Positions 32,576 through 41,499 of a stretch of 64,000 bases of DNA are shown here, piece by piece (position 1 is the first letter of the stretch; the number at the start of each line of letters is the position of its first letter). Source of the stretch: an uncultured Alphaproteobacteria bacterium (GTDB taxonomy: Bacteria; Pseudomonadota; Alphaproteobacteria; Micropepsales; Micropepsaceae); the NCBI GenBank assembly GCA_903897605.1, contig CAIUCH010000059.1:53850-117849 (forward strand), given 5' to 3'. A model generated the notes under the pieces. It was not told where the DNA came from. It did not search any database and saw only the letters and a program-made list of their open reading frames with translations. A program made the translations under genes and the position numbers.

Positions 32576-32600
32576 AACGCCCCGACGGTGGCACGGGTCC
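32576..32600 (-). promoter_or_regulatory. Possible EcfG-type promoter of the DUF3309 gene (one mismatch)
   Basis: On the minus strand GGACC (32600-32596), 16 bases, then CGTT (32579-32576). It differs from the EcfG pattern by one base (GGAAC expected) and lies 44 bases before the DUF3309 ATG. Confidence 0.5.
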
Positions 32601-32731
32601 CCCCGGCGCCGTATCGAAGCCCCATCCGGGTTGGCCGATGCCTTGGAAGCATGGAAATTACGATGCAACGCAGCGAAACGGCGATCCGCCACCGAGGAGC
32701 GTTGATCCATCGGCCACGCCACCGCGTAATA

Positions 32732-32761
32732 TTGTCTGTCCGGCGAGGCGGCCGTTATAAT
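32732..32761 (+). promoter_or_regulatory. Sigma-70 promoter of cfa
   Basis: TTGTCT (32732-32737), an 18-base spacer and a perfect TATAAT (32756-32761), 24 bases ahead of the cfa ATG, which leaves a very short leader containing GGGGGA. Confidence 0.6.
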
Positions 32762-32784
32762 GTCCCGTTCTTTGGGGGACCAGG

Positions 32785-33951
32785 ATGCAACTGATTCCAT
32801 CTTCCTTTGTGGAGAAAAGCTGGCGCAATGCCTTGTCGCGGCTGGAAGTCGGACAGCTCGAATTCGTTGCGCCAAACGGCGAAATCACGATCGCGGGCGG
32901 AAAAATGCCGGGCCCCAATGCGCGTTTTCGCATCCATGAATGGGATGTGCTGCGCCGGGTGATGGCGCGCGGCGATATCGGGCTGGGCGAGGAATTCATC
33001 GCCGGCAGTTGGGAAACCGACAATGTCGAAGCGCTGGTGAGCCTGTTCCTGCTCAACCTCGACCATCTGGAGGGTTTCTCCGACGGCAATTTCCTCAACC
33101 GGCTGGGCTTTGTGATTCACAATGCGCTGGTGCGGCGCAATTCCATTGCCGGCTCGGCCCGCAATATCAAGGCGCATTACGATGTCGGCAATGATTTCTA
33201 TTCCTTGTGGTTGGACAAGAGCATGACCTATTCTTCGGCGCTCTATCGGAACGCCAATGCGCTCTATGAGGCGCAGCAGAACAAATATGACCGCATCCTG
33301 AGCAAATTCGACAAACCCCGCGCCAATGTCCTGGAAATCGGTTGCGGCTGGGGCGGCTTTGCCGAACGCGCCGCCGACGCCCAGCACAATGTCACCGGCC
33401 TCACCATCTCTCCCTCCCAACACAAATTCGCCACCCAGCGATTGAGCGGCCGGGCCGACATCCGGCTGGAGGATTATCGCAAATCCAAGGGCAGGTTCGA
33501 TCAGATCGTCTCGATCGAAATGTTCGAAGCCGTGGGCGAGCATTACTGGCCGCAATATTTCGCCACCGTGGCGGAGCGGCTGAAACAGGGCGGCCGCGCC
33601 GTCATCCAGACCATCACCATCCGCGACGATCTGTTCGCCGGCTATCGCGGACGAAGCGACTTCATCCGTCACTATGTTTTCCCGGGCGGCATGCTGCCAT
33701 CGCTGGCACGCTTTCGGGAGGAAGCCGAACGGGCCGGATTGAAATTCGCGGAGGCCTATTCCTTCGGCAAGGACTATGCGCGCACCCTGCGCGACTGGTC
33801 GAACCGCATGCAGGAGAAGAGCACCGAAATCATGGCCCTGGGCCATGACCAGCAATTCCTGCGCAACTGGCAATTCTATCTGGGGATCTGCGCGGCATCG
33901 TTCAACGTCGCCCGCACCGATGTGGTGCAGGTGGAATTGGTCAACGCCTAG
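32785..33951 (+). CDS. cfa: Cyclopropane-fatty-acyl-phospholipid synthase
   Basis: A 388-residue SAM-dependent enzyme that adds a methylene bridge to unsaturated acyl chains of membrane phospholipids. The N-terminal lipid-binding domain spans about 1-110. The catalytic domain starts with KAHYDVGNDFYSLWLDKSMTYSSALY and contains the SAM motif VLEIGCGWGGFAERAA near 185-200, plus the SIEMFEAVGEHYW bicarbonate/active-site region. Cyclopropane fatty acids protect membranes under acid and stationary stress, in keeping with the stress genes nearby, though its promoter looks sigma-70-like. Convergent with the exporter gene (4-base overlap). Confidence 0.93.
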   Translation: MQLIPSSFVEKSWRNALSRLEVGQLEFVAPNGEITIAGGKMPGPNARFRIHEWDVLRRVMARGDIGLGEEFIAGSWETDNVEALVSLFLLNLDHLEGFSDGNFLNRLGFVIHNALVRRNSIAGSARNIKAHYDVGNDFYSLWLDKSMTYSSALYRNANALYEAQQNKYDRILSKFDKPRANVLEIGCGWGGFAERAADAQHNVTGLTISPSQHKFATQRLSGRADIRLEDYRKSKGRFDQIVSIEMFEAVGEHYWPQYFATVAERLKQGGRAVIQTITIRDDLFAGYRGRSDFIRHYVFPGGMLPSLARFREEAERAGLKFAEAYSFGKDYARTLRDWSNRMQEKSTEIMALGHDQQFLRNWQFYLGICAASFNVARTDVVQVELVNA

Positions 33952-35456
33952 CCCGGATTGCGCCGCATCGCCGGCAGCAACAACAACGCCAGAAGAAACA
34001 ACCCGCCCAGCAGCCACCAGGCTTCATTGAAGGATTGCGTCAAGCCCGCGCGCCGCACCATCGGCTCGATCAAGGCCTGGGTAATCGGATCCACCGGCCC
34101 CATCGCATGATTGTGGAACAGCCGGGTCGGCAATCCCGCCAGCGCTGCCGCGGCGGGATCGCCCGCCTGCAGCCGTGTTACCAGTGAGGCGACATGACCG
34201 GGCGTGCGTTCCGTCAGGATGGTGTCAATCGCGGCAATGCCGATGGCGCCGCCCAGATTGCGCATCAGATTGAACAACCCGCTGGCTTCGGCCACCTCGT
34301 GCGGCGGCCAATATTCCAGTGCCAGGCGCGTGGCGGGCAAAAGACAAAACATCACCGCCAGCCCACGCATCGCCTGGGGCCAGAACAAAGCGTCGAAATC
34401 GCTGGTGATGGTGGTGAAGCCGTTGGCGATCAGGCCTGCCCCGAACAACGCAAACCCCAGCGCGGTCAAAAGCCTTGCGTCGAAACGGGTTTCGGCCCAG
34501 GTCGCCAGCGGCGCGGTGATCAGCTGCGCCGCGCCCGAGACCACCAGAATTTCGCCGATCGCCAACGGCGCGTGGTTCCGCACCAATCCCAGGAACAGCG
34601 ACAGCAGATAGACCGAGCCATAAAGCCCGAATCCCAGAACAAAGCTCAAGCCGCACCCCAACGCGAAACCGCGATTGCCAAAGCGCCTCAGTTGCACGAA
34701 GGGATTGACCACCGACAGGGCGCGGCGAATCCCCCAGCCACAGGCAATGGCGCAAAGAACAGCCAGTCCCAGGATATAAGGCCCGCGCCAGTGATAGCGC
34801 GGCCCTTCATTGAGTAGCCATAGCAGGCCGGCAAGAAACACCGCGAACAAAAAGAGCGTGAGAAAATCGAGCCGCTTTAATATCGCGATGTCGGCTTTTT
34901 CATTTTTCAAAGTGGCGAGCACCACCAACACCACGACTAGGCCCGGCAGGATGTTGATCAGAAATATCCAGTGCCAGGATTGGGTCTGTGTCAGCCAGCC
35001 GCCCAGCAACGGCCCCAGAGTTGGCGCCAGCAACGCCGCCACCCCCGCCATGGTGGTGGCGAGAATGTGATGCTGCTTGGGGATCAAGACGAAGACGGCC
35101 GTGAAAACCGATGGGATCAGCATGCCACCGAAAAAGCCCTGCACCACCCGTGCCGCGATCAGCATGTCGAAACTGGGGGAAAGCGCGCAGGCCCAGCTGG
35201 CTACGACGAACCCCAAGGTGGCGGCGCCAAACAGAATCCGCAGCGACAGGGCACGGGTGAGAATTCCTGTCAGCGGGATCGCCACCACTTCCGCCATCAG
35301 ATAGGCGGTCTGGATCCATCCCAGTCGCGACAAGGGAATATGAAGCGCGGCCTGGATTGCCGACAGCGACGAGGCCACGACCTGGATATCCAGCACCGCC
35401 ATGAACATGCCCAGGCACATGGCGGCGAAGCCAAGCCAGAGCGCTCCGGATTTCAT
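33948..35456 (-). CDS. MFS transporter, DHA2 (EmrB/QacA) family
   Basis: A 502-residue exporter with 14 predicted helices. DIQVVASSLSAIQAAL in helix 1 and the GFFGGMLIPSVFTAV region match DHA2 drug:proton antiporters; PTLGPLLGGWL is the antiporter motif C. It is the last gene of the polyketide synthase-methyltransferase-hydroxylase unit, with a 10-base gap from alkB, so it may export that product. No EmrA-like adaptor is present beside it. Confidence 0.9.
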   Translation of the reverse strand: MKSGALWLGFAAMCLGMFMAVLDIQVVASSLSAIQAALHIPLSRLGWIQTAYLMAEVVAIPLTGILTRALSLRILFGAATLGFVVASWACALSPSFDMLIAARVVQGFFGGMLIPSVFTAVFVLIPKQHHILATTMAGVAALLAPTLGPLLGGWLTQTQSWHWIFLINILPGLVVVLVVLATLKNEKADIAILKRLDFLTLFLFAVFLAGLLWLLNEGPRYHWRGPYILGLAVLCAIACGWGIRRALSVVNPFVQLRRFGNRGFALGCGLSFVLGFGLYGSVYLLSLFLGLVRNHAPLAIGEILVVSGAAQLITAPLATWAETRFDARLLTALGFALFGAGLIANGFTTITSDFDALFWPQAMRGLAVMFCLLPATRLALEYWPPHEVAEASGLFNLMRNLGGAIGIAAIDTILTERTPGHVASLVTRLQAGDPAAAALAGLPTRLFHNHAMGPVDPITQALIEPMVRRAGLTQSFNEAWWLLGGLFLLALLLLPAMRRNPG

Positions 35457-35466
35457 GCCGGCCCCT

Positions 35467-36450
35467 TCATATCGTGCGGGCCCAGGATTGCGCCTTGGGA
35501 TCCATCAGCCGCCGCCACAGGGGTGGCACCAATGCCAGAAGGATGCTCCCCGCATAGCCAAAAGGCAGTTCGGGCGCGTCATGCATTCGCAAATCCTGAT
35601 AGGGCGCGGCGGGCTTGCGGTGATGATTGGAATGCCGGCCCATGTTGAAAATCAACGCATTCGCCAGCCGGTTGCTGGAATTCCAGCTGTGATGATCTTC
35701 CAGCCGCCTCGGACGACCCTTTGCATCGCATCCCCGCGCCAAACCGTAATGCGCGATGTAGTTGAACAGCTCCAGCACGATCACGGCCACCATGCTTTGC
35801 AGGACGAAGAACAACAGCGCCCGCGGACCGACGGCAAAAGCGATGACGGCGAACAGCGCCGCCATGACGATAATATCGGCGGCGGCCCGAAGGCCATGGC
35901 GCTGGCGTTCGAACCGCCAGGCTTCGCGAAATTGTCCCGCCACGGTGCGCGGCAGGAAATGATAAAAACTTTCGCCCAATCGGGCAGTCGCTGAATCCTG
36001 TTCGGTTCCTGCCCAGCGATGATGGCCATGAACATGGGCAATGCGGAAATGGCGATAGCTCATCGCCGTCAGCATGGCGTTGCCCAACCAGGCTTCGGCC
36101 GGGTCGCCGCTATGCACGGCTTCATGCGCCGCCAGCATGCCAAAAACACCGCCCGTCACACCGACCGACAGCGCAAGCGCCAAAAAGCCGGCATTGCTTG
36201 TCCTTTGCGACAGCCAGACCGCCCAAGCGGTAACCGCGATCTGTGCCGGAATGTACAACAGCACCAGGACACGAAATCGATGCGGATTTTGTGGCCTCTC
36301 ATCGCCCTCGCTGCGGCGCGCCACCAGTTCGGCGCCGATCAAGGCCAACAGCAGAAGCATAATGCTGAGCAAAGGCGCGCCGGGCCCGATCGCGTAATAC
36401 AGAACCGGCACCAGGCCCAGAAACAGGAACGGTCCGGAGAAGCGCAACAT
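35467..36450 (-). CDS. AlkB-like membrane fatty acid/alkane hydroxylase
   Basis: A 327-residue integral-membrane diiron oxygenase of the alkane 1-monooxygenase family. The histidine boxes are present: HEAVH, HVHGHHRWAGTEQDSATA and GRHSNHHRKP, with a further NYIAHYG segment. Such enzymes hydroxylate terminal carbons of long alkyl chains with rubredoxin electrons. ATG 36450 gives the family-like length; the ORF continues open to 36990 through the neighbouring gene. No rubredoxin gene is adjacent. In this cluster the likely substrate is the alkyl tail of a polyketide lipid, an inference from position. Confidence 0.87.
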   Translation of the reverse strand: MLRFSGPFLFLGLVPVLYYAIGPGAPLLSIMLLLLALIGAELVARRSEGDERPQNPHRFRVLVLLYIPAQIAVTAWAVWLSQRTSNAGFLALALSVGVTGGVFGMLAAHEAVHSGDPAEAWLGNAMLTAMSYRHFRIAHVHGHHRWAGTEQDSATARLGESFYHFLPRTVAGQFREAWRFERQRHGLRAAADIIVMAALFAVIAFAVGPRALLFFVLQSMVAVIVLELFNYIAHYGLARGCDAKGRPRRLEDHHSWNSSNRLANALIFNMGRHSNHHRKPAAPYQDLRMHDAPELPFGYAGSILLALVPPLWRRLMDPKAQSWARTI

Positions 36451-36461
36451 CCTGTCCGCCT

Positions 36462-36968
36462 TCAGGTTAAATCGCGCCGCGTGACCAGGCCGGTCTCTTC
36501 CTGGCGAATGCGCATGTAGAGCATCGCCACATTGGCGATGGAAAAAAAGATCGCCACCCAGATTTCCCCGAAAACCAGCGGCAGCACCAGTATCTCGCCC
36601 GCCACCACCAGATAATTTGGGTGGCGGACGAAACGATAGGGGCCCCGTTTCACCAGTGGCACGCCTGGAACGGTGATGATCCGGGTGGTCCAGTAAGGCC
36701 CCAGGCTGGCAATCACCCAGATCCGCGCGGCCTGCAGCACGACAAAGACGATCAGCCATATCCAGTAGATCACCAGCGGCGCCGGCAGCAGCCACAGCAC
36801 CGCCATTAGCCATGCCATGTGCAGCAGCACGATGAAGCGATAATGCTCGGCGCCGATCTCCACGCCGCCCTGGGCTTTCAGTCTCCGCGTGTTGCGATTG
36901 GCGAGCACCAACTCGCCTAGCCTCTGCAGGATCACCAGGACAATAATGGCATAGGCGATCCAGATCAC
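36462..36968 (-). CDS. Isoprenylcysteine carboxyl methyltransferase-like membrane protein (BpsB/YpbQ type)
   Basis: A 168-residue membrane protein with four or five helices and the ICMT signature GPYRFVRHPNYLVVAGEILVLPL near residues 108-130. The GTG start at 36968 overlaps the stop of the type III polyketide synthase gene (GTGA). In Bacillus, BpsB of this family O-methylates alkylpyrones made by the neighbouring type III synthase BpsA. The same pairing here suggests methylation of the polyketide product. Confidence 0.85.
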   Translation of the reverse strand: MIWIAYAIIVLVILQRLGELVLANRNTRRLKAQGGVEIGAEHYRFIVLLHMAWLMAVLWLLPAPLVIYWIWLIVFVVLQAARIWVIASLGPYWTTRIITVPGVPLVKRGPYRFVRHPNYLVVAGEILVLPLVFGEIWVAIFFSIANVAMLYMRIRQEETGLVTRRDLT

Positions 36969-38017
36969 TTGATCTCCAACCCTTGGCCATCCAGCATCAG
37001 AAACGCCGCCGAGAAACCGGGCCCCAGTGCGGTCAGAAGCGTACGCTGCGGCTTGTGCCGCACATCCATCCGTTCGGCCACGAACAGCACCGTTACCGCC
37101 GACATATTGCCATAGTCGCGCAGGATCGAACGGCTGTCTTGCAGCCCGCCGCGTGGCAAGGCCAGCGAATCCTCCAGGGCATCGAGAACCTTGGCGCCGC
37201 CGGGATGACAGGCAAAAGCGTCGATCTGCGAGAAATCGATGTCATTACGGGCCAGGAATTGATCCAGCAGGGAGCGGAAATCGCTGGCCACCAAGCCTGG
37301 AATGCTGGTGGCGAAGCGCGCCTTGAGCCCGTCCTCCGCCATGTCCCAGCCCATCACATCCAGGGAATTGGGCCAGGTATATTCGCCCGCCGCGCCGAAT
37401 TCGGGTCCCTCGCCGTCGGTGGAAAGAATTGCTCCGGCGGCGCCGTCGCCGAACAGCGCGGTGGCAACGATATTGCTTTTGGAAATATCGTTCTTGCGGA
37501 AGGTGAGCGCGCAAAGCTCGACCACCAGAAACAGGACTTTGCTTCCCGGCCTGGCGGTGGCGATATCGGCGGCGCGCGAAAGCCCGATCAGGCCCCCGGC
37601 ACAACCCAGACCGAAGATCGGCAGGCGCTGGATGTCGCGGCGCAGTCCCATGCGTTCCACCAGCAATGCATCCAGGCTGGGGGTGGCGACGCCGGTGGTG
37701 GAAACCGCCACGATACTGTCGATGTCGTCGGGCTTGAGGTTTGCTTCCTCCAGCAGGCGGCGCGTCACGCTTTCCAGCAGATCCACGGCGTTGTCGACAT
37801 AGAGCTTGGTGCGGTCCATCCAGCCATGGTCGCCGACATACCAGTCGATCGGCACGCAAGAATAACGCCGCGCGATGCCGGTATTCTCGAATACGGGAAT
37901 GAGACGGGCGATGTCGCGCACCTGCGCGAACAGGCTGCGGGCATAATGGGCGGCTTCGGATTGGGCGATGACGTAAGGTGGGACGGCCGATTTCAAGGCC
38001 AGCAGGCGGGGATGCAT
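36965..38017 (-). CDS. Type III polyketide synthase (chalcone synthase-like)
   Basis: A 350-residue thiolase-fold enzyme. The catalytic triad is visible: Cys139 in FGLGCAGG, His271 in ACHPGG and Asn304 in YGNMSA. Bacterial members extend fatty acyl-CoA starters with malonyl-CoA to form alkylpyrones or alkylresorcinols. First gene of a tightly packed minus-strand set with an ICMT-like methyltransferase, an AlkB-like hydroxylase and an MFS exporter. GAGGG precedes ATG 38017, and a perfect palindrome lies 13 bases farther upstream. Confidence 0.92.
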   Translation of the reverse strand: MHPRLLALKSAVPPYVIAQSEAAHYARSLFAQVRDIARLIPVFENTGIARRYSCVPIDWYVGDHGWMDRTKLYVDNAVDLLESVTRRLLEEANLKPDDIDSIVAVSTTGVATPSLDALLVERMGLRRDIQRLPIFGLGCAGGLIGLSRAADIATARPGSKVLFLVVELCALTFRKNDISKSNIVATALFGDGAAGAILSTDGEGPEFGAAGEYTWPNSLDVMGWDMAEDGLKARFATSIPGLVASDFRSLLDQFLARNDIDFSQIDAFACHPGGAKVLDALEDSLALPRGGLQDSRSILRDYGNMSAVTVLFVAERMDVRHKPQRTLLTALGPGFSAAFLMLDGQGLEIK

Positions 38018-38029
38018 TGACCCTCGTTT

Positions 38030-38044
38030 ACGCAGTTACTGCGT
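38030..38044. promoter_or_regulatory. Palindromic candidate operator upstream of the polyketide synthase gene
   Basis: ACGCAG-TTA-CTGCGT, a perfect 6-bp inverted repeat with a 3-base centre, 13 bases before the polyketide synthase start codon. Its position would let a bound repressor block transcription or early elongation. Confidence 0.45.
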
Positions 38045-38244
38045 TTTTCTTATTGCCATGCCCTATGTCTTCATACGGGCGCACAGGACCAAAGGCCAGC
38101 CTGTGCTCAGCGCGGATGGGGACAAACATCGCGAAAAAGCGGCGGAAATGCGGCGTTTTGAACACTTTTGCCGTGTTGAAAAGCTGTGCGTGCACATGTA
38201 AATCTGCGTGCAACAGGGGCCGGACCTACAAAGGAAAAAGTTTG

Positions 38245-38622
38245 ATGTCGTATGGGAAAATCGCCGTCGCGTCGTTGATCGCGGCCGGCATGCTGTCGAG
38301 CCATGCTTTCGCGGCCGGAGATGCCGCCAAGGGCAAGACCGTCTTCGCGCGCTGTGCGGTGTGCCACAATGTCGAGAAGGATGGCGGCAATGGTGTCGGC
38401 CCCAATCTGTTCGGCATATCGGGCCGCAAGTCCGCCACCGTGGATGGCTTTGCCTATTCCGGTCCGATGAAAGCGGCGAACATCGTCTGGAATGACGACA
38501 ATCTTTCCAAATGGGCGGCCGGTCCCGCCAAGATGATTCCGGGCACCAAGATGGCCTTTGGCGGCATCGCCCAGAAAACCCAGATCGCGGACGTGGTCGC
38601 CTATCTGGACACCCTCAAATAG
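38245..38622 (+). CDS. Periplasmic class I cytochrome c
   Basis: A 125-residue cytochrome c with a signal peptide (cleavage at HAFA-AG, residue 23/24). Haem attachment is Cys37-Ala-Val-Cys40-His41. The distal methionine ligand is Met103 in PGTKMAF. It is of the mitochondrial-like c2/c550 type that carries electrons to a terminal oxidase. AAAGGA precedes ATG 38245. The long open frame upstream of this ATG is not coding-like. Confidence 0.93.
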   Translation: MSYGKIAVASLIAAGMLSSHAFAAGDAAKGKTVFARCAVCHNVEKDGGNGVGPNLFGISGRKSATVDGFAYSGPMKAANIVWNDDNLSKWAAGPAKMIPGTKMAFGGIAQKTQIADVVAYLDTLK

Positions 38623-38718
38623 CGCGTCTGCGGCGGAATGACGCACATGTCTATTGTGCGATGCAGCAAATGACGCTCTAGTCCCTGAGCCCGGTACGCC
38701 CCGAACGTGCCGGGTTCA

Positions 38719-38748
38719 TTGACATATGCCGCCCCCCGCGCCTAGTTT
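38719..38748 (+). promoter_or_regulatory. Putative sigma-70 promoter of etfBA
   Basis: A perfect TTGACA (38719-38724) is followed, after 18 bases, by the weak -10 TAGTTT (38743-38748), about 80 bases before etfB. Confidence 0.4.
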
Positions 38749-38826
38749 TTGCGCCGCACAAGAGCGAGGGCGGCCCGCTCCCGGCAAAAGGTTCAAAAAC
38801 CGCCCGAATGGGGATCCGATAACGCC

Positions 38827-39573
38827 ATGAAGGTGCTGGTGCCCGTGAAACGGGTGGTCGACTACAACGTCAAGATTCGCGTCAAAACGGATCAGACGGG
38901 CGTCGACCTCGCCAATGTCAAAATGTCGATGAATCCGTTCGACGAGATCGCCGTCGAGGAAGCCGTGCGCCTGAAGGAAAAAGGCAAGGCGAGCGAAATC
39001 ATCGCCGTCTCGATCGGACCCCAGCAAGCCAGCGAAACCATCCGCACTGCGCTGGCGATGGGTGCCGATCGCGGCATCCTGGTGAAGAGCGATGCAGAGG
39101 TCGAACCCCTGGCGGTCGCCAAGATCTTGAAAGCCATCGTCGAAGCCGAAGGTCCCATGCTGGTCATCACCGGCAAGCAGGCGATCGACGATGACAGCAA
39201 CCAGACCGGGCAGATGCTGGCGGCGCTGCTGGGTTGGGGCCAGGGCACGTTTGCCCACAAGCTCGAACTTGGCGACGCCTCGGCCAAAATCGAACGCGAA
39301 ATCGATGGCGGACTTCAGACCGTGGACGTGAAGCTGCCCGCGGTTATGACCACGGATCTGCGCCTCAATGAACCGCGCTATGCCTCATTGCCCAACATCA
39401 TGAAGGCCAAGAAAAAGCCGATCGAAGAAAAGACCCCCGCCGACTATGGCATCGATGTCACGCCGCGCCTGAAAGTCTTGAAAGTGACCGAGCCGGCCAA
39501 GCGCATCGCCGGCGTCAAAGTCAAAAGCGTGTCCGAACTTCTGGACAAGCTTGCCGAAGCGGGCATGATCTGA
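38827..39573 (+). CDS. etfB: Electron transfer flavoprotein beta subunit
   Basis: A 248-residue EtfB. It starts [20 protein letters not shown] and contains [21 protein letters not shown] and the AMP-binding [27 protein letters not shown]. With EtfA it takes electrons from acyl-CoA and other dehydrogenases and passes them to ETF-ubiquinone oxidoreductase. TGATG joins it to etfA. The dehydrogenase gene that follows fits a beta-oxidation or butanoyl-CoA role. Confidence 0.96.
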   Translation: MKVLVPVKRVVDYNVKIRVKTDQTGVDLANVKMSMNPFDEIAVEEAVRLKEKGKASEIIAVSIGPQQASETIRTALAMGADRGILVKSDAEVEPLAVAKILKAIVEAEGPMLVITGKQAIDDDSNQTGQMLAALLGWGQGTFAHKLELGDASAKIEREIDGGLQTVDVKLPAVMTTDLRLNEPRYASLPNIMKAKKKPIEEKTPADYGIDVTPRLKVLKVTEPAKRIAGVKVKSVSELLDKLAEAGMI

Positions 39574-40514
39574 TGGCGTCGCTGGTCCTGGCCGAGCATG
39601 ACAACAAGAGATTGAGCGATGCCACCGCCAAGACAGTGACGGCGGCGGCGGCGATTTCCACGCCGGTGCATGTGTTGGTCGCGGGTGAGAATTGCGGCGC
39701 GGTCGCGGATGCCGCGGCGAAAATCGCGGGTGTCGAAAAAATCCTGCTCGCCGACAATGCGCTCTACGCCCATATGGTGGCCGAGACGATGGAGACCCTG
39801 ATCCTCTCCGTCGCCGACAAATATGACGCCATCCTCGCACCGGCCACCACCAACGGGAAAAACATCCTTCCCCGGGTCGCGGCCAAGCTCGACGTGCCGC
39901 AAATTTCCGAAATCCTGAAAGTGGTGAGCGCCAATATCTTCGAGCGCCCGATCTATGCCGGCAACGCCATCCAGACGGTCGAGGCGGCGGCCGGCAAGAA
40001 AATCATCACCGTGCGCGTTACTGCTTTCAAACCGGCGGGCGAAGGCGGCAGCGCGGGGATCGAAAAAATCGCGGCTGCCGGCGATCCGGGCACCGCGACA
40101 TTCGCCGGCGAGGCCCTGTCCAAATCCGAACGCCCCGAACTAACTTCCGCCAAGATCGTGGTCTCGGGTGGGCGCGGCTTGGGCTCGGCGGACAATTTCA
40201 AGCTGATCGAAAAAGTCGCCGACCGGCTGCATGCGGCGGTGGGCGCCAGCCGCGCCGCGGTCGATGCGGGTTATGTGCCCAATGACTACCAGGTAGGCCA
40301 GACCGGCAAGGTTGTCGCACCCGATCTTTACCTGGCTATAGGCATTTCGGGCGCAATTCAGCATTTGGCCGGCATGAAGGATTCCAAGGTCATCGCCGCC
40401 ATCAACAAGGACGAAGAAGCTCCGATCTTCCAGGTGGCGGATTTCGGACTGGTCGCGGACCTGTTTCAGGCGCTGCCAGAGATGGATCAAGAATTGGCCA
40501 AACGCGGCCGTTAA
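39573..40514 (+). CDS. etfA: Electron transfer flavoprotein alpha subunit
   Basis: A 313-residue EtfA. The N-terminal domain (about 1-185) is followed by the FAD-binding C-terminal domain with [71 protein letters not shown] and the terminal [10 protein letters not shown]. The FAD motifs are complete. Start codon overlaps the etfB stop. Confidence 0.96.
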   Translation: MASLVLAEHDNKRLSDATAKTVTAAAAISTPVHVLVAGENCGAVADAAAKIAGVEKILLADNALYAHMVAETMETLILSVADKYDAILAPATTNGKNILPRVAAKLDVPQISEILKVVSANIFERPIYAGNAIQTVEAAAGKKIITVRVTAFKPAGEGGSAGIEKIAAAGDPGTATFAGEALSKSERPELTSAKIVVSGGRGLGSADNFKLIEKVADRLHAAVGASRAAVDAGYVPNDYQVGQTGKVVAPDLYLAIGISGAIQHLAGMKDSKVIAAINKDEEAPIFQVADFGLVADLFQALPEMDQELAKRGR

Positions 40515-40531
40515 ACGCAAAGGGTGTATCG

Positions 40532-41407
40532 ATGAGTATTCAACGCATCGGCGTCATTGGCGCCGGCCAAATGGGAACCGGCATCGCGCATGTTCTGGCG
40601 CTAGCCGGTTATGACGTGGTCCTGGACGATCTCAACAAGGACGCGCTCGGCAAGGCGATCGCGCGCATCGAGAAGAACATGCAGCGCCAGGCCGCCAAGG
40701 GCATCATTGCCGAAGATGTGATCAAGCCCGCCCTGGCGCGCATCCGCACCACCCAGTCGATGGACGATCTGAAGGATCGCGAATTGGTGATGGAAGCGGC
40801 GACCGAAGACGAGGTGGCCAAGAAGAAATTGTTCCAGGATTTGTGCCCGCGGCTGTCGCCCACCGCGATGATCGCCACCAACACCTCCTCCATTTCGGTG
40901 ACGCGCCTGGCCGCTTCGACCGACCGGCCGGAGCGCTTCATCGGCATCCATTTCATGAATCCGGTGCCGGTGATGCAGCTGGTGGAAGTGATCCGTGGCA
41001 TCGCCACCGACGATGTGACGTTTCAGGCCGCGCTCGACATCGTCAAGCATGTCGGCAAGACCGCTGCCTATGCCGAGGATTTTCCCGCCTTCATCGTCAA
41101 CCGCATCCTGCTGCCGATGATCAACGAGGCGGTCTATACGCTCTATGAAGGCGTCGGCAATGTCGAAGCGATCGACACCGCGATGCGACTGGGCGCCAAT
41201 CATCCGATGGGACCGCTGCAGCTGGCCGATTTCATCGGCCTCGATACCTGTCTGGCGGTAATGCAGGTGCTGTATGAGGGCCTGGCCGATTCCAAATACC
41301 GGCCCTGCCCGCTGTTGGTGAAATATGTCGAAGCCGGCTGGCTGGGACAAAAGACCGGACGGGGTTTCTACGACTATCGCGGCGAACACCCGGTTCCCAC
41401 ACGATAA
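40532..41407 (+). CDS. 3-hydroxyacyl-CoA dehydrogenase (3-hydroxybutyryl-CoA dehydrogenase)
   Basis: A 291-residue NAD-dependent dehydrogenase oxidising 3-hydroxyacyl-CoA or, in reverse, reducing acetoacetyl-CoA. GVIGAGQMGTGIAHVLALAG binds NAD; the active site is in IGIHFMNPVPVMQLVEVIRG (His-Phe-x-Asn-Pro), with the C-terminal domain starting near NRILLPMINEAVYTL. It follows etfA by 17 bases and is probably co-transcribed, linking fatty or butyrate metabolism with the electron carrier. A compound hairpin region follows. Confidence 0.94.
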   Translation: MSIQRIGVIGAGQMGTGIAHVLALAGYDVVLDDLNKDALGKAIARIEKNMQRQAAKGIIAEDVIKPALARIRTTQSMDDLKDRELVMEAATEDEVAKKKLFQDLCPRLSPTAMIATNTSSISVTRLAASTDRPERFIGIHFMNPVPVMQLVEVIRGIATDDVTFQAALDIVKHVGKTAAYAEDFPAFIVNRILLPMINEAVYTLYEGVGNVEAIDTAMRLGANHPMGPLQLADFIGLDTCLAVMQVLYEGLADSKYRPCPLLVKYVEAGWLGQKTGRGFYDYRGEHPVPTR

Positions 41408-41416
41408 GCCCTCTCC

Positions 41417-41482
41417 ATGGCCGGCCTTGAGCCGGCCATCCATCGCCATCAAACACTGGATGGGCGGGTCAGGCCCGCCCAT
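41417..41482. terminator. Paired hairpins between convergent genes
   Basis: ATGGCCGGC/GCCGGCCAT (41417-41439, 5-base loop) and ATGGGCGGG/CCCGCCCAT (41460-41482, 5-base loop) lie between the dehydrogenase and tlpA genes. They lack T tracts but suit bidirectional termination; the pair may be a dispersed intergenic element. Confidence 0.55.
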
Positions 41483-41499
41483 GGTGATTCAGGTAGTCG

